A stretch of DNA of 64,000 nucleotides from contig JAPTOF010000006.1 in NCBI GenBank assembly GCA_028554755.1, positions 12,518,501 through 12,582,500 of the forward strand. The letters are read 5' to 3'. Source of the stretch: Cordia subcordata. Its lineage: Eukaryota > Streptophyta > Magnoliopsida > Boraginales > Cordiaceae. How positions within the stretch are numbered: the stretch's first letter is position 1; every line of letters starts with the position of its first letter. Below are positions 47,179-60,800 of this stretch, in pieces. The notes under the pieces are model-generated. The model worked only from the letters and a program-made list of their open reading frames with translations, was not told the DNA's origin and did no database searches. The translations under genes and the position numbers were made by a program.

Positions 47179-50100
47179 ATGCCGACCATCGCCGGACGCC
47201 GCTCGTCTCCGGTCTCCGGGCGAGAAGAAACTAGCCGCGGATTTGATCGGGAACTCCACGCCTCAGAAACGAACTCTAACGTCAAATTCAGCTTTAGAAG
47301 ATAGTCCGATTTCTCCGACGCCTTCGCCGAAGCAGGTTTCTCCGATGAAGTGGAAGTCGCCTCGCCGGTGCATCATTGACAGCCCTAATGGTCCTGCAAA
47401 AGTGAGCTCGTTATGCTCAGTATCTATGATTTTGTTGCTAAATTTTTTCTTAGAATTATCAGTTACAATAAAAATTTCATTTCTTTTAGTTCTAGTGTCA
47501 GTGATGCATGTATCTTTTTTTTCAGTAATGGATTGTTCTAAAACTTCTAGCATTTGTATTATTTCTTCTCCTAAAATTTCATTTACTATGAAAGTCATCA
47601 CTAATTGTATTATTTCTTCAGTTAATATCATCATTTATGACAAAAATAATCATTAGTTTTAGTATTAGCATTAGCGTATGCAGAGATGTTTCCTGTAATT
47701 AATTTGCACTTGTTGATTTTGTAGAGAATTCAGGAATATTCTTCTGTTAAAATGGTGAGCAGATCTCCTGTGAAAAAGAGATTATCAGATAATTTTTGCG
47801 ATAAACCTGTATGGAATCCAAGAGGTATATATAGATTTACTTGAATTCCGAATCAATGTTTCAAGTGAGATCAAGGCTTTTGAAATAATGATTAACCGAT
47901 TAGTTACTGCCGAAAATTTTTGGATTGAAGTACTTTCAGGGTTTAATTGTAATTGATCTTTATAGATATGAAGCAGTTGAGTGCGGTGAAAGAGGCATTG
48001 CATGTGTCGACAGCTCCAACAGGTGTTGTATGTCGAGACAATGAGCAAAACCAGGTTTTGGAGTTCTGCAAGCAACGTGTGAAGCAAGAGAAGGCTGGGA
48101 GTTTAATACATTTGTGGATGTCCAGGGACCGGAAAATCATTGTCCATGGAGAAAGTGAAAGATGATTTGGTTCATTGGGCAAAGGAGGTAAAAAGCTCAA
48201 GTTTGTCAGTTTTTGGCAAAATTCACCCTTTGGTGCTATGAATATCATTTCCATTTGATTACACCCTCAATACTTGTTTAACTGCATTAGCCGGATAACT
48301 GTTTTTCTAAAATTAACAAATGGTACGATAGGTTTCAGAACTTGATTCTTTAGGCCTGATTTGAGGCACTTCTAAAGTAATCCGATTAAGAGATGTGGTG
48401 AATTGACTTTGATGGCTTTAGTTGAGTTCTCGTTGCTCTGCTTAAGAAGTATGGGAGGCATGCCATGTTTGATATGCAATGAACTTAGCAGGATTTCATT
48501 TTGAGTTAATTCAAGTTTATATTGAGCTCAGGAATGCTCTTATTGGCTATTTAGGCTAATATGATGGGGTATATTTTGAGAAGTAGTTGAAGTTGTTCCT
48601 GATCCAAAATGAGCTCTCTATTAACTTTAAGGTCCCTCTTTCAGTTTGCAAACTTGGTTAGAAGCAAGTTGCTGCAAGGACAAATAAGGATTTGAAAATA
48701 TTGCCTGCTAATATGACTGAATGTTAACTCTTATCCAACTTTTTTTGCACAATCAGGCAGGGTTTCAGCCACCAGATGTATTACCCATCAATTGTACTTC
48801 TCTTACAAACACCTCCAAGATTTTCAGCAAGGTACCAATTAATGTTTGTTTGATTACCTATGTAAACTGAACCATTGCTAGCCAACACATATTGATATCG
48901 GAAGCTTTTGTAGATATTGGGAAAAGAGCTACCACAAAAGAAAGTAAATGGTTCTACAGCACCTCTTCAGCATCTTCAGAACTTATATTCTCAAAAAAAG
49001 CGGTCATCTGGCATAAAGATGATGTGAGTGTCTGAATGACATTTATTTTTATCTATCAACTTGAACGGGAGTAGGATATCTGCAAGTCTTAGAATTCATT
49101 GTTTCTGGTCAATGAGGTTCAGATATTAGTCTGCTTACTCGACTATGTCTCCATGACTTTCAGGTTGATAGTTGCTGATGAGTTGGATTACTTGATAACC
49201 AAAGATCGAGCTGTACTTCATGATCTCTTCATGCTAACAACATTTCCGTCCTCCAGATGTATCTTGATAGGTACAAGTGCTTTTGATACTATAACAAGCA
49301 ATTGTTTTGATCACTACAACATTTTGTAGCTGTTCATACTGCATATATGAATGTAAGCTACAATATATTTTTTTGAAAAATATTCTGATTACTTGTCTTT
49401 AAATTTGCAGGAGTTGCTAACGCAATTGACTTAGCTGATAGATTTCTTCCAAAACTGCAGTCCATGAATTGTAAGTTCTCTTATTGGATCTAACGTTTTG
49501 TAAAATTTTCATTATTGATTTTAATTCTGTTAATTCATGTAATGCTTTACAAAATTTTCTATTTGCTTTAGAGAGTTTCTATATAAGGGGATATTCATAT
49601 GTGAAATGTTCATTTTTCATTTATCAGAAAATGTTCCTTTTCTTGAGTTGTTCTATCAAAGCCTAGCCAATTCATGGCATAGCAACATTACTAGAGGACC
49701 ATGAATGATTTGTTGGTTAATAACTTCCATCTTGCTTTCTTAATCACTATGTGTGTTTTCCCTTTCTTCCTTTTGCTAATGAAATCAATCCAAATAAGGA
49801 TCATTGTATAGAATGAGAGGCTTGTAGGTGTGACTTCCAATATAGGGTAGGCCCCATAGTAGCATCACCTTGAGAGAGGCAGAGTATAATTATCTTTGTT
49901 CATTTACTTTCTTTGGGCTTTCAGCATCAGGATTTCAATAAGATCCTCTCATTTAGCAAATCATGGTAGACAGTTTAATGTGGCTTTTGTTGAGCCAAAT
50001 AATCTGCCTAAATGACCATTTGTCAAGAACCTGCATGGTTAGAATGAGCTCATTTTTAGTAGGATAGTAGTGACTTATGTGTTTCACTGCTTTTCTTTGC

Positions 50101-53100
50101 TAGGCAAGCCTATGGTTATGACTTTTCGTGCCTACTCCAAGGATCAGATAATCAAGATTCTACAACAGAGGTTAATGGTAATTCTTTTGCTTACTTTTTC
50201 CCGATGAACCTGGGACTTGCATTCATCTTTTGACCACGCAATCGATCTGTTTGTGTAACTATGTCAGTGTCTTCATGGGGTAGCCAAAGTATAAAATTTT
50301 AATTGTAATTTGTAAGCAAGTTTTTGAGCTATACATAGGTCATTCAGATTATTATCAAATCTAAAGTGCTTCTTGATTGATGTCTTTTCCATTGTTTATG
50401 ATCTTCAGGCAGCATATACCAAGATATTAAATTGTTAGTGAAGACAACCATTTCTTTTGTCTAATGGGCTTTGTGCAAGAGTAAGTCCATTTGCATGAAT
50501 TCTTTAATGTTTCTTAAAGCATTATTATGATCTCATACAACTATGCCTTACAACCTACTAATATTGATGATGACGTTGCACAACTAAGCTCAATATATTG
50601 TTATTTCTTAGCAAGTAGGACTTCTGACTACTTCTTGTTCTGAATGCAAGAAAGTTGCTGCAGTATCTGGTGATATGAGGAAGGAATTATGGGTATGCAG
50701 GTTGGTATATTTCTCTGTTGCAAAAATTTCTCTGATTGCCAGGATTCTATAGCAGATCTTGCTTTTGATTTGGAAAGACATTTTAGGATTGCAGAGTAAT
50801 GTAATTATGCAGAATCTCACGTTCTAATGCTCTGCATCATATCTTGATCATGTAAATTTAAGCAAGATTTGCAATCCTTTGGGTGGTATTCCCCCTCCTC
50901 CCTCCACACACCCCCCTTCCCCCTTGCTGAATTAAATGAAAACGAGCATTCCAAAGGTTTGTAACTGTAACTTTCCTATATGCTATCTGTCGGGTCTGCT
51001 TCAGCCATAAATTTGTCGTATACATCTGCAGTAGATGTCTAAATTATGTCTCCAATGCCAAATTGTTAAGTGTAGCTTTATTGGAACTTTTGCTAGCAAT
51101 GGAACTAAAATGTTTTTCTTATGTTGATTCAGGAGTGCAATTGAGATGCTAGAAGCTGAGATAAAAGAATCTATCAGCAATTGGGGTGTGTCTTCAGTAG
51201 AACCAACCTTTACTGATAAACAGAAGGCTGAGACCTGTGACATTTTGGCAAAACAAGAAAATTATATCGTAAGCATTTCGACCATTATCACTTGACATTA
51301 GCTTATACTGTTAAAGCAATGATTTGCAATCAATCATTTAAAACCATTACCTTCTAAGGCATTTCTTATCTTCTGATTTTTTTGTTAGCCTTTTATATGA
51401 GTAAGTTCATTCTGCTAATAGTGCTTGTGAAACTTGTTACAGGTGAGGATTGATCATGTGGCAAATGCTTTGTCTAAAGCATACAAATCTCCCGTGGTTG
51501 GCACAATACAATCTCTTCCACAACACCAACAGGTAACCTAGTGATTGTAACATGGCGATCTTTTTTGGTTGGATGTTTTGATATTTTCAGGAGTTAGATA
51601 GAAAGGAAACTTAAACACTTGGCCTTCATTTGGCATATAGTCTCTTTGTTCAAGACTTCAAGCAATAACAGCTGATTTTGGTTCATTGTTGCTATATCTT
51701 ATTCTATTTGTCCATACTATCAGGGCACATACTTCCCCATGAGATACATTTTGCCTGCTCAGTCAAGTTGAAGCCTCTTATTTCTAAATATTTAAGCAAC
51801 CTATTACCAGAGGAATGAGTTTGTACTGATAAAATTCTTTGTATGAATGTGGAGTAGAACAAGTTTCAGATTTTAGGGATATTTTCCTTGATTAATCAGA
51901 CGAAACATGAAGGTGCACTTAGAATACTGAAAGCTCCCAAGGAGGAATGTGAAGATCAGACTTAGCTAGGGGCAGGCTTTTCTGGAAGAAAGTTTTCCTC
52001 GAGATTCTGGACAGTATAAATGGGCCGTTTGTTTAGTGCAAGATGATCCAAGGGTTGAACTGAGAATGGGAGTTTTAATGGGTATTCATGACCATGGTTT
52101 TAAAATCTTTACTCAGACGATGGAGCTGACACTTAGCAAGTTGAAACCTAAAAATTGTGGCCGTGCGCTTTTCCTTGTATGAAACTGGCTCATCTAACAT
52201 AATTAGCTCCTGATAATTCACTTACATTTCTTGTGGCCCAGCATGGATTTCTTCTTTCTTTGAGAGATGGCTTCAATGTTTGACAGTTCAAATGGATTGT
52301 TGTCTTTGTCCACCAGCTGGTCAGCCTTGGGTAATCATTGATGATTGATTCTGGGCTTAGCCGACGAAGTCCTGAAGCTTCTTTGACGAGAATATACTAT
52401 AAGCACTCTTTTCTTTTGGTAGGATGCTGTATATGCAAGTATAAGATGTGTGAAGCAGTTTGCCTATAAGATCTGAAAACAACTTTCCAAGAGTCTGGAG
52501 AATCGGCTTGCTTGCAGTTTGCTTATAATCTTTGTAAAATGTCTTTGCAATCAGATGTAGGATTTGATAAGTTTGCAATATACATACTGCAACAATATCA
52601 GCTTGTGTGTTCCCAGTTATTCTTGAATGTTTATGGGGTCGAGTAAGCAATGAACCTTTCTATTATCTCTTTCCATTCCAAAGACAAGTTTGACCACACC
52701 TTACATGCTGCTAGTTACTATTTCTCTGAGAAGTTTGAGCATTAGTTTTAGAATCTCATATCTCTAACATTGTGTTCTGATGCTGCAGCTCATTCTCTGT
52801 TCTGCGGTGAAGCTTTTCCGTGGGAGTAAAAAGGATAGCACTGTTGGCGAGGTAATCTTTTGGTTTGAAAAGTTTTAATCATTAAAGAAATGTCAGCAAG
52901 TTAGTGGTTTCCATCTGTTGTGATGATATAGTTGAACAAGCGTTATACAGAGGATTGTAAGTCGACTTCAATTCCACCAGTCGGGATTGTGGAACTCTCT
53001 AGCATGTGCAGAGTGCTAGCTGACCAGGTAAAAAATTGAACATCGAACAAGGCTAGTGTCGTGCATTTCCACTATATATATAAGACAAATTTTATTGTAT

Positions 53101-53375
53101 TACTATTTGCTGTGTGACCACTGAGCCCGACATCATTCCAAGTGCAGGGACTAATAAAGCTTGGGCAATCACGAGAAGACAAGCTAAAGCGGGTAGCCTT
53201 GAAAATCGATGAAGCAGATATTCTTTTTGCATTGCAGGTACTGGATTCCTCCTGTTTTCTTTGCCTTTTCCCTTTTTACAATTGTCTTCTTCGGTCTCTT
53301 TTAAGCGATAAAAAAAGATTCATCAAGTAATATCTTGAAACAGGGAATCCATTTTTCCGGAATTGTCTTCAATAA
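47179..53375 (+). pseudogene. CDC6: CDC6 replication-licensing ATPase locus, apparently inactivated
   Basis: CDC6 is the AAA+ ATPase that loads MCM with ORC and CDT1. Recognisable exons: 47179-47401, 47725-47824, 47966-48187, 48757-48831, 48914-49023, 49164-49270, 49411-49470, 50104-50177, 50409-50480, 50651-50700, 51133-51268, 51443-51532, 52789-52851, 52932-53027, 53148-53237, 53344-53375. Walker A GCPGTGKS (48116-48139) and Walker B LIVADELD are present, as is the winged-helix end. Breaks: the ATG frame and the family frame (RLRSPGEKKLAAD) disagree in exon 1; one extra A at 48105/48106 puts Walker A out of frame; exon 9 (50409-50480) is eroded, with two in-frame stops; one T too few in exon 16 changes the C-terminus. 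Other splice sites and phases are intact, so either decay is recent or the assembly has errors here. Confidence 0.85.
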
Positions 53376-54849
53376 AATTAAACCTGGAGCAGTTAAAAGA
53401 TAGATCCATCTGGTGATTAGTGAAAAGAAAGATGTGAGGCATGCTTTGACAAGACCTTCAATGAATGCTGGTCTAATTTCGGATGCTGACATTGCGGTAC
53501 CAGGTGAACAATGGACTTCAAGAGTTTAAAAGAGATATATAGTGATCAAGAAAATACAAACATAACATTCTTTGCAGATCTAAAATTGTCACAATTATAT
53601 AAATTCTTTTGTAAAAGGTGGTCACCAATACCCCATTTGCGGCTTCTTTATAGACTGTTGGAGGAAAACACTAGCATATATCTATGCATAATTAAAATTT
53701 ATTTATGCGTCATCGTGAAAGCTGACTACACTACTTGACTCTTGTACAAATGCGTCTTGATCATGTGTTCGCGAACCGTGACCCAGTGATGCTTGTAAAA
53801 ATAGAAAGTTTTGGTTACAATTTCAGTTTTTAGGCTTCTGGTAAACAATTTTGATTATAATTTCTATTTTTTTGCATTCATTTGAACCGTCGCCATTGTC
53901 ATCCGTTAATTCTTGTAAATTTTTCTTGGATGAATCTTGATTTTTAATTAATTTTAAGAGTATATTTTGGTGGCCTCTAAATTATTCTCGCAATCCATTG
54001 ATTTTTTGTCCTATAACAATCATTAATTTATTAATTGGGGTTTATATTTGACCATTTCATTATTTTTTGTTAACATAGAGTTATGACGCAAATATTATAG
54101 AGGTAAAAGTTTAGAAGTAATTAAAATAATTATATTTCTATTGTCAAATGAAAGTTATTTAATAAATTCTGTTGCCGAAATTTGGAGCAAGACATTCACA
54201 TATAATTAGGTCTCACGTATAGCATAAAACCCTAGTTTGGATTGAAATGTCCTTAAAGATCAGGGTATTTACAACAGAAGCCCTAAGTACCAACTTTCTA
54301 ATGTTCAATAGTAAGACTTAGATACCGTGAGAGGGTCCTTTGGAGGAGCTTATGAGCTAGTCGAACTATCTTTTTGTATCTGACACACACAAGGAATAAA
54401 AGAGCCGGAGGAAAAGGAGGGGGGAAGGGGGGGGGGGGAGGGGGGGGAGGAGAGCTCATGGCCTTGCCTATGTCAAAATTATATAATTTATAGCTTCCCT
54501 AAAGCAAAAAAAGCAGCAATTTAGCTCCACTCATTACATTTTTACAGACATTACTCATAACTAGTAAATAATAAAAGAATACAACAGAAGAAATTAAACA
54601 ACAAAGAAAACTGAAGATAGCTAGGGAGGGTGAGGGGGAGGTAAAAATTGACACTTCCTGCCACCATAATCACTACAATGGACTCTCCATATTGCAGTAC
54701 ACTCGAAAAACCATGGACATTGAATAGGTGGAGGCAGAGCAAAAGCAAAAACAGCCAAAAGGGTGGTTTACCCACAGGGAGCGCAGCAACCAGGGTGCAC
54801 ATTATCATATAGAAAGAGGCGAAGCTATTCATAAAGAATCATCAGCCCC
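53376..54849. other. Intergenic DNA between CDC6 and LYK3 3' ends
   Basis: The two genes converge here. AT-rich; no gene supported. A G-rich tract (54412-54452, with runs of up to 12 G) lies about 400 bp beyond the LYK3 stop codon. A long open frame at 54551-54832 (minus) is in presumed LYK3 3' UTR and is not supported. Confidence 0.5.
54412..54452 (+). repeat. G-rich tract
   Basis: Purine-only run made of G-blocks of 3-12 separated by single A or AA. It could form a G-quadruplex on the plus strand. It is C-rich on the LYK3 sense strand, downstream of its stop. Confidence 0.7.
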
Positions 54850-57800
54850 CTATCTTCCCTGGACAAGACCACTGAAAACTTGACTGTTCCCTGCAAGAGT
54901 TGCTTCCCACTCCACAGAGGATAAGAGGATCTGTGAGAGGGATATAACTACTTGCTTCATGTCTGGTCTTAGTATGGGATCATCATCGACGCACTGCTTT
55001 GCCAGTATAGCCATCTACAAACACATTGTAGCAAGGTGATTAAGATATAGATATCGGTCAGTTGCATTTTCTTTTACCAGTCTGTCTAATATTGGCATAA
55101 TTAGTATTGCATCGAATAGAATTGATCAAGGTGAGAGACAATTTTGGTATAGTATTAAAAAGGACTCTTTCTATCCCTGCTACTAAGAATGCAAGTTGCA
55201 GCCCGGCTCTTTTTGATCTCTAAATGGATTACTCCATGGTTTCAGGAAGTAAGTAGTTTAACTGACTATAATTACATCTGCTCAAAAGGCAATGCCATCA
55301 AAGCCTTTTGCAGTGCATGGGCTTGTAAAATTAATGGAGCACATAGTTTTGGTAAATCATTAGAAAACCTCCTTTGCTCTTGAAGGTCAAGTCCAGATGT
55401 AACGAGTATGGGTTCATTTAATTTCTAACCGAATTTCAGTGCAGAATAAATTTTTTAGGAAGGGTAAATTGCTAGTTTGCAGAAATCAATCAGAAACTCA
55501 GAGGCCTACTGTGATATTCAGGAGATGGTAAATCAGAATCTCAAAGTACCATAGAGGTTAAGTGCTTTTAACCGCTAGCTTATTATTCTTAGACCTCTTA
55601 ACATGGGAGAGAAACATGGGAGATAGTCTATATGCCTTGTTCTCAATTAAATTAGACCAGATCTTAGGCCAGTTCTAGTGTTAGTAAGGTCTAGAAATGG
55701 GCTGGTTCTGAATCAACATATATCCATCAGTCTTGAATAATTACCTTAAAAAGGCAGTCATGGGGGTACAAATCCATCAAATTTGGATCAGCATGGTCCT
55801 TCAAGCTCGACATAACCATGGAATCAGGACAGTTCCTGAGAGCTGCCAGCATCTGCAATGCCACACACAAGAATTAGAGATTGAAATAGTATCTTTTAGG
55901 CTGTCTGACAGAATGTAACCGTTATCCATTTTTTCTGAAATGAAATTTAACAAGTCATGGTAATCAAGAAACACAGTTAAGTGCATAAACCTCTGATCGA
56001 CATACAAAAAGAGAAGGTGTGCATCATTAACAGGTCCATTGTCTTACATATTCAACTTAGCTTTAGATATCACTACAAGAATTGAGAATTCAATATGTTC
56101 TTCACAATTTTTGTCAAGTCATATAAGGGTCTGAATCTGAGAAATTGCATGGGCTGTATTCTAGAATGACAAATTCGTCATTTGCAACCTATTTTAGGAA
56201 GAAAGAAACACTGTTGTGCAGCAATTTGGAAAACAATAGGTAGAATGCAGAGACATGGAGCATGCTTCTAGAACAGCAGACTTATTCCAACAATAAAATC
56301 ATGCAACACAAAATACTCTGTGACTTGAGCTACCTATAATCAACTTAAACTGAAATCCTCTCAACTGATATTGCTACATGGATAGAACTTACCATGAACC
56401 AGACCTTAAATAATATTTCACGTGAACTACATTTACAAGACTGCTTAATTTAGGTAAATCTGCACAAGTGCGATCAAATTGCCCACTGAAATAAAGAGGT
56501 AATCAGTATCTACTATTGGGGTTTGTTTAAGTGCATAAACCTCCCATAAACATACAAAAAGAGAAGGTGTGGATCATTAACAAGTTCTTTGTCGGAATTA
56601 GTGGGTCGCTTAAGTGGTTGAGACTACTTCCTCCAGAAGTGATGACCTACATTCAAATCCCACGGGAGGCTGGGGGTTGATTTGGGGGTTTAGAAAAGGA
56701 AAAGAAGAAAAAGACAAGTCCACTGTCTAAGATATTCAGTTTAATATGTAGATATCACTATATGCATTGAGAATTCAGTATGATCTTAGGACAATTTTTC
56801 TCAAGTCATACAAAGATCTGAATCTGAGAAATTACATAGGCTGTATCCTAGAATGACAAAATCCATCATTTACAACCCTAATATGGGAAGAAAGAAACAT
56901 CATTGTGCCAGCAATTGGGAAACAATAGGTAGAATGCTGAGATAGATATCGTTCTTCTTCAACTGCAGCCTTATTCTAACAATAAAATCATGCAACACAA
57001 AATACTCAGTGACTTAAGCTACCTATAATCAAGTTAAACTGAAATCCTCTCAACTGATATTGCTACATGGATAGAACTTCCCATGAACCTAACCTTAAAT
57101 AATATTTCACGTGAACTACATTTACAAGACTGCTTAATTTAGGTAAATCTGCGTCAGTGCGATCAAATTGCCCACTGAAATAAAGAGGAAGTCATTATAT
57201 TCAATCCAGGGTTGTTTAACATGGTAGTTTATGAGGAAATCATTATATTCAATCAGGGGTTGTTTAACACGGTAGTTTTTGTATGACATCCTTGGGATAG
57301 CTTACTTATTCAGCAAGATTATCTTACTTGGAAAAGCATTTCATGCATTAGCAGAGTATACTAATTACACTGCAGCCGAACTTACTAGAGATACTAATGA
57401 GCGCCTTTCAGCGTTTTTCATAACAATGCCTTCAGTTCGAGTAACAGCCTCTTTTCCTGATATTATCTCAAATAGTACAACACCAAATGCATATATATCA
57501 CTCTTGCTTGTTGCCAGGCCATCTCGTAAGTATCTGCAAGGATGAAAGAAATGGATCAATTTGAAACTTAAAGCAAACATGTTGCTTCTCTTATTGCTGG
57601 CTTTCTAAATATTCACATACTCTGGAGCCAGGTAACCGAAAGTTCCAACAACTCTTGTCGCTGAAGCTTCCATATCATTAGTTGTTGCAACTAGTTTTGC
57701 CAGGCCAAAATCCGAAATCTGAACCATATAAAGTCAATAAGATGAAGAACCTCAACTGGAATTAATGAAACAGAAAAAGGACGAGGCAAGATAATTGAAA

Positions 57801-60800
57801 ACCTTCGGTCTAAATGAAGCATCGAGTAGGATGTTGCTGGTCTTGATATCTCGGTGAACATAATGAGGCTTGGTATGCTCATGTATGTACTCCAGACCTC
57901 TGGCAGCATCAAGTGCAATTTGGACCCTCATGATCCAAGAGAGAGATGTATGACCTACAAACATCATGGTGAAGCTATACATAAATCCTGCTCAAGTCAA
58001 CATGTCTTTTCTTAAAAGAGAATACAGTGGGTCATGACATTCAGCTAATCAATAGAGCTGGCATTAACTGAGAAAACCAGAAAGAGGAGAAGATATGCAG
58101 AGGAATACATGTGTTTTTTCAGTAAAAATGTTCTAACCTACTCATTGGGACTGTTCAATAATAAGAGATAAACACTGATCCCAAATTTGCAATATCCATG
58201 AAGTTCTAAAATAGTGATGCATAAACACGGACAGTACCTTTACTCTGAGGATCATGCAAGTAACTTTTAAGTGAACCCTTTTGAGCATATTCATAAATGA
58301 GGAACAGCTCATCTTCTGTAGCCGCATAACCAATCAGTTCTACCTTGACAACATTAAACCAACACAAAGTCAAAGTTTTGTAGAAGGAAACAGAAAAAGT
58401 CAAAGCTTCACAGTGCTGTAAACTGTATAGGAAGAGACTAGAGTAGATACACATATGCATTACCAAATTGGTGTGGTGAACTTTGCAGAGGATTTTCATC
58501 TCAGCCATAAACTCCTTTGTCTTTGTTGCAGTCATTCTCTTGATTACGACTTCCTAAAATTTAAATTTTAGTTGTCTTCAAGTCAGAAAAATCTCTAGGA
58601 TTTCCAAATAGAGCTCATTACTAACATCAAAGTACAAAACCATATACCTGATCACGGAGGAGGCCATAATACACTGAACCATATGTTCCATGCCCAAGAA
58701 GATTTGATTCCGAGAAATTATCAGTAGAAGACAGAATTTCTTCATACATGAAAACCACTGGTTTCTCCACATCGAAGACATCAGTCTGTATGACTACAGA
58801 AACAAGACAAGTGATGAAATCATAATCATAGAATGGTGAAGAGGAAGAGAATGGCAGTTATCATGTGAATAAATGCTAAGACCATCTCCAACACAATAAA
58901 TGGAGCCAACTCTCCACCATAAGAAGTAGCTGATCGTGACACATAAGTAAAAGATACCGAGAATGTCATCAACTATTAATTTGACCTTTTTCACAATTAT
59001 GATGCATCTGCAAGGAAACAGAAAACTAGCCCCTCGACTAGGAGAAAGAGCCATGCTTATGTTATGTGCAATGAGAACTTCTACTTTGGCTCCTGGTACT
59101 AATATCTAATAACATAAGGAAGCAATTTCAAATACATATTAAGCAATCTCGTTCTCTAAGATGATACTAGAAACGACGAAAATAGGATTGCTAATAGTAT
59201 ATGCAAAGAAAATATGGACAAGAACATGTTTAATGTTCAGGATACTAATGCAATCAGTAAATTTTATATGTAACTGTGCTTATATCTTAAAATGTAATTT
59301 CAGAATAAGTGTTGATCACCATATAAAAGAATAATCTGCACATATATGACACATACATACAGCAAAATGACAAATATTAATATCTGTTTCAATCAAAACT
59401 CTTTTTTTAGTAACACGCAAATGAACACAGGGCAAGGATGATTGAATTTGATAATTATAATGAGTTTAATTGGGTGTAGCTAATATTTAATTTCATCAAG
59501 TAAAACCTTTGTCGGAATTGACCCATACCTTTAGGAACATTGGTCTGTTGCTCACTAGATTCTCTATTAGGTTCTCTCCAATCTCCAGATTTGCAGCAGA
59601 TATACCTCCCTGAAGGACAACAGAAACTTGTGTTTCGGAGTATCTGGAACTTTTGAGACCCATCGGAATCTTTTGAATGACTTCTTGACGACCGCAAGGA
59701 GAGAAAAACAAGCACAACTATAATTATTAGAGCCAGACCAATTCCCAAACTCCCAATGATCCACCAATAAGGCACATGACTTTTATGATAGACCTGAGTA
59801 ACTGGACAATAAATAAAATGGTTATTACATATAACAGTCCGTAAGAAAGAAAAAGGGCAACCCATCCAGCATGCAACATAATATTTTAACTTAAAATAGG
59901 GCCCAAGTAAAGCATTTCCTACATAGGGAATTAAGGGGAGTATCAGGAATGTAAAATAAGCAGAAAACTATATAACGTACATTTTGCTTAATAAATATGA
60001 TGGCCTCATAAGAAAATGGTAAGCCTTGACATATTTACTGAAGCTTTTCAAAATATCAGATCATAAAGCGAGCTAATATTACTCAGACTTGAAGCATGTA
60101 CGCCTAGTTTTAGTTATACGCATAATATAATTTGAAACTGAATGTATTAAAGCAGGACACCATGTGACTCATTTGTAACTTCCTCCAGTGACAACTACAA
60201 AATAAAACGACTAAGTAAGAATTTATGTTTTAACAGCTATTCTGAAAAAGCACATTCTGTATCCAAAAAGCTAAAGAAAGTAAACCTCCCATACCTTCAA
60301 GATCATCAGCAGATGGTGCTGGAACAGGAGCAGGTGTAGTACCATTCTTGATTGGGTAAGGTTCACCAGGAACTGAAAACCAAACAGATGAAGAAATTAA
60401 AAGGTTTGAAGAAGAATCAAATTGTGGCATTCAATTATAACAAGATTGATGAGTGCTAAAAGTAGCACATGACATTTGATTAACTGCATGACCATTTGAG
60501 CAGATCAACAACATCAAGATGAAAATGTTATCCTATTGCCAAACTAATAAGTTAGTCTTTGAGATCGCAACAGAAATGTGAAAACTACACTACACATAGA
60601 GCCAAACGCCCAAAAAAGTTAAGTTCTACTTGACAAGTATCTTCCACTCGTGAGTTGGAAACACTTAAATGTATGTACTTCACGTTGTTAATTCATTTTT
60701 CAACTAAATAACTCACACCACAACTTAGATACTTCCTCAAATCGAGTATCTTGCACTTGTGATTTGCAAACACTTAAAATATGTACTTCAAGTCGTTAAT

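Noticed and set aside
54551..54832. Minus-strand open frame beyond the LYK3 stop
   Set aside because: Falls in the presumed 3' UTR, overlaps no splice structure, hydrophobic T-rich composition.
55979..57188. CRISPR-like or exon duplication
   Set aside because: The repeats are long and only two, lie in an intron, and contain no kinase coding sequence.
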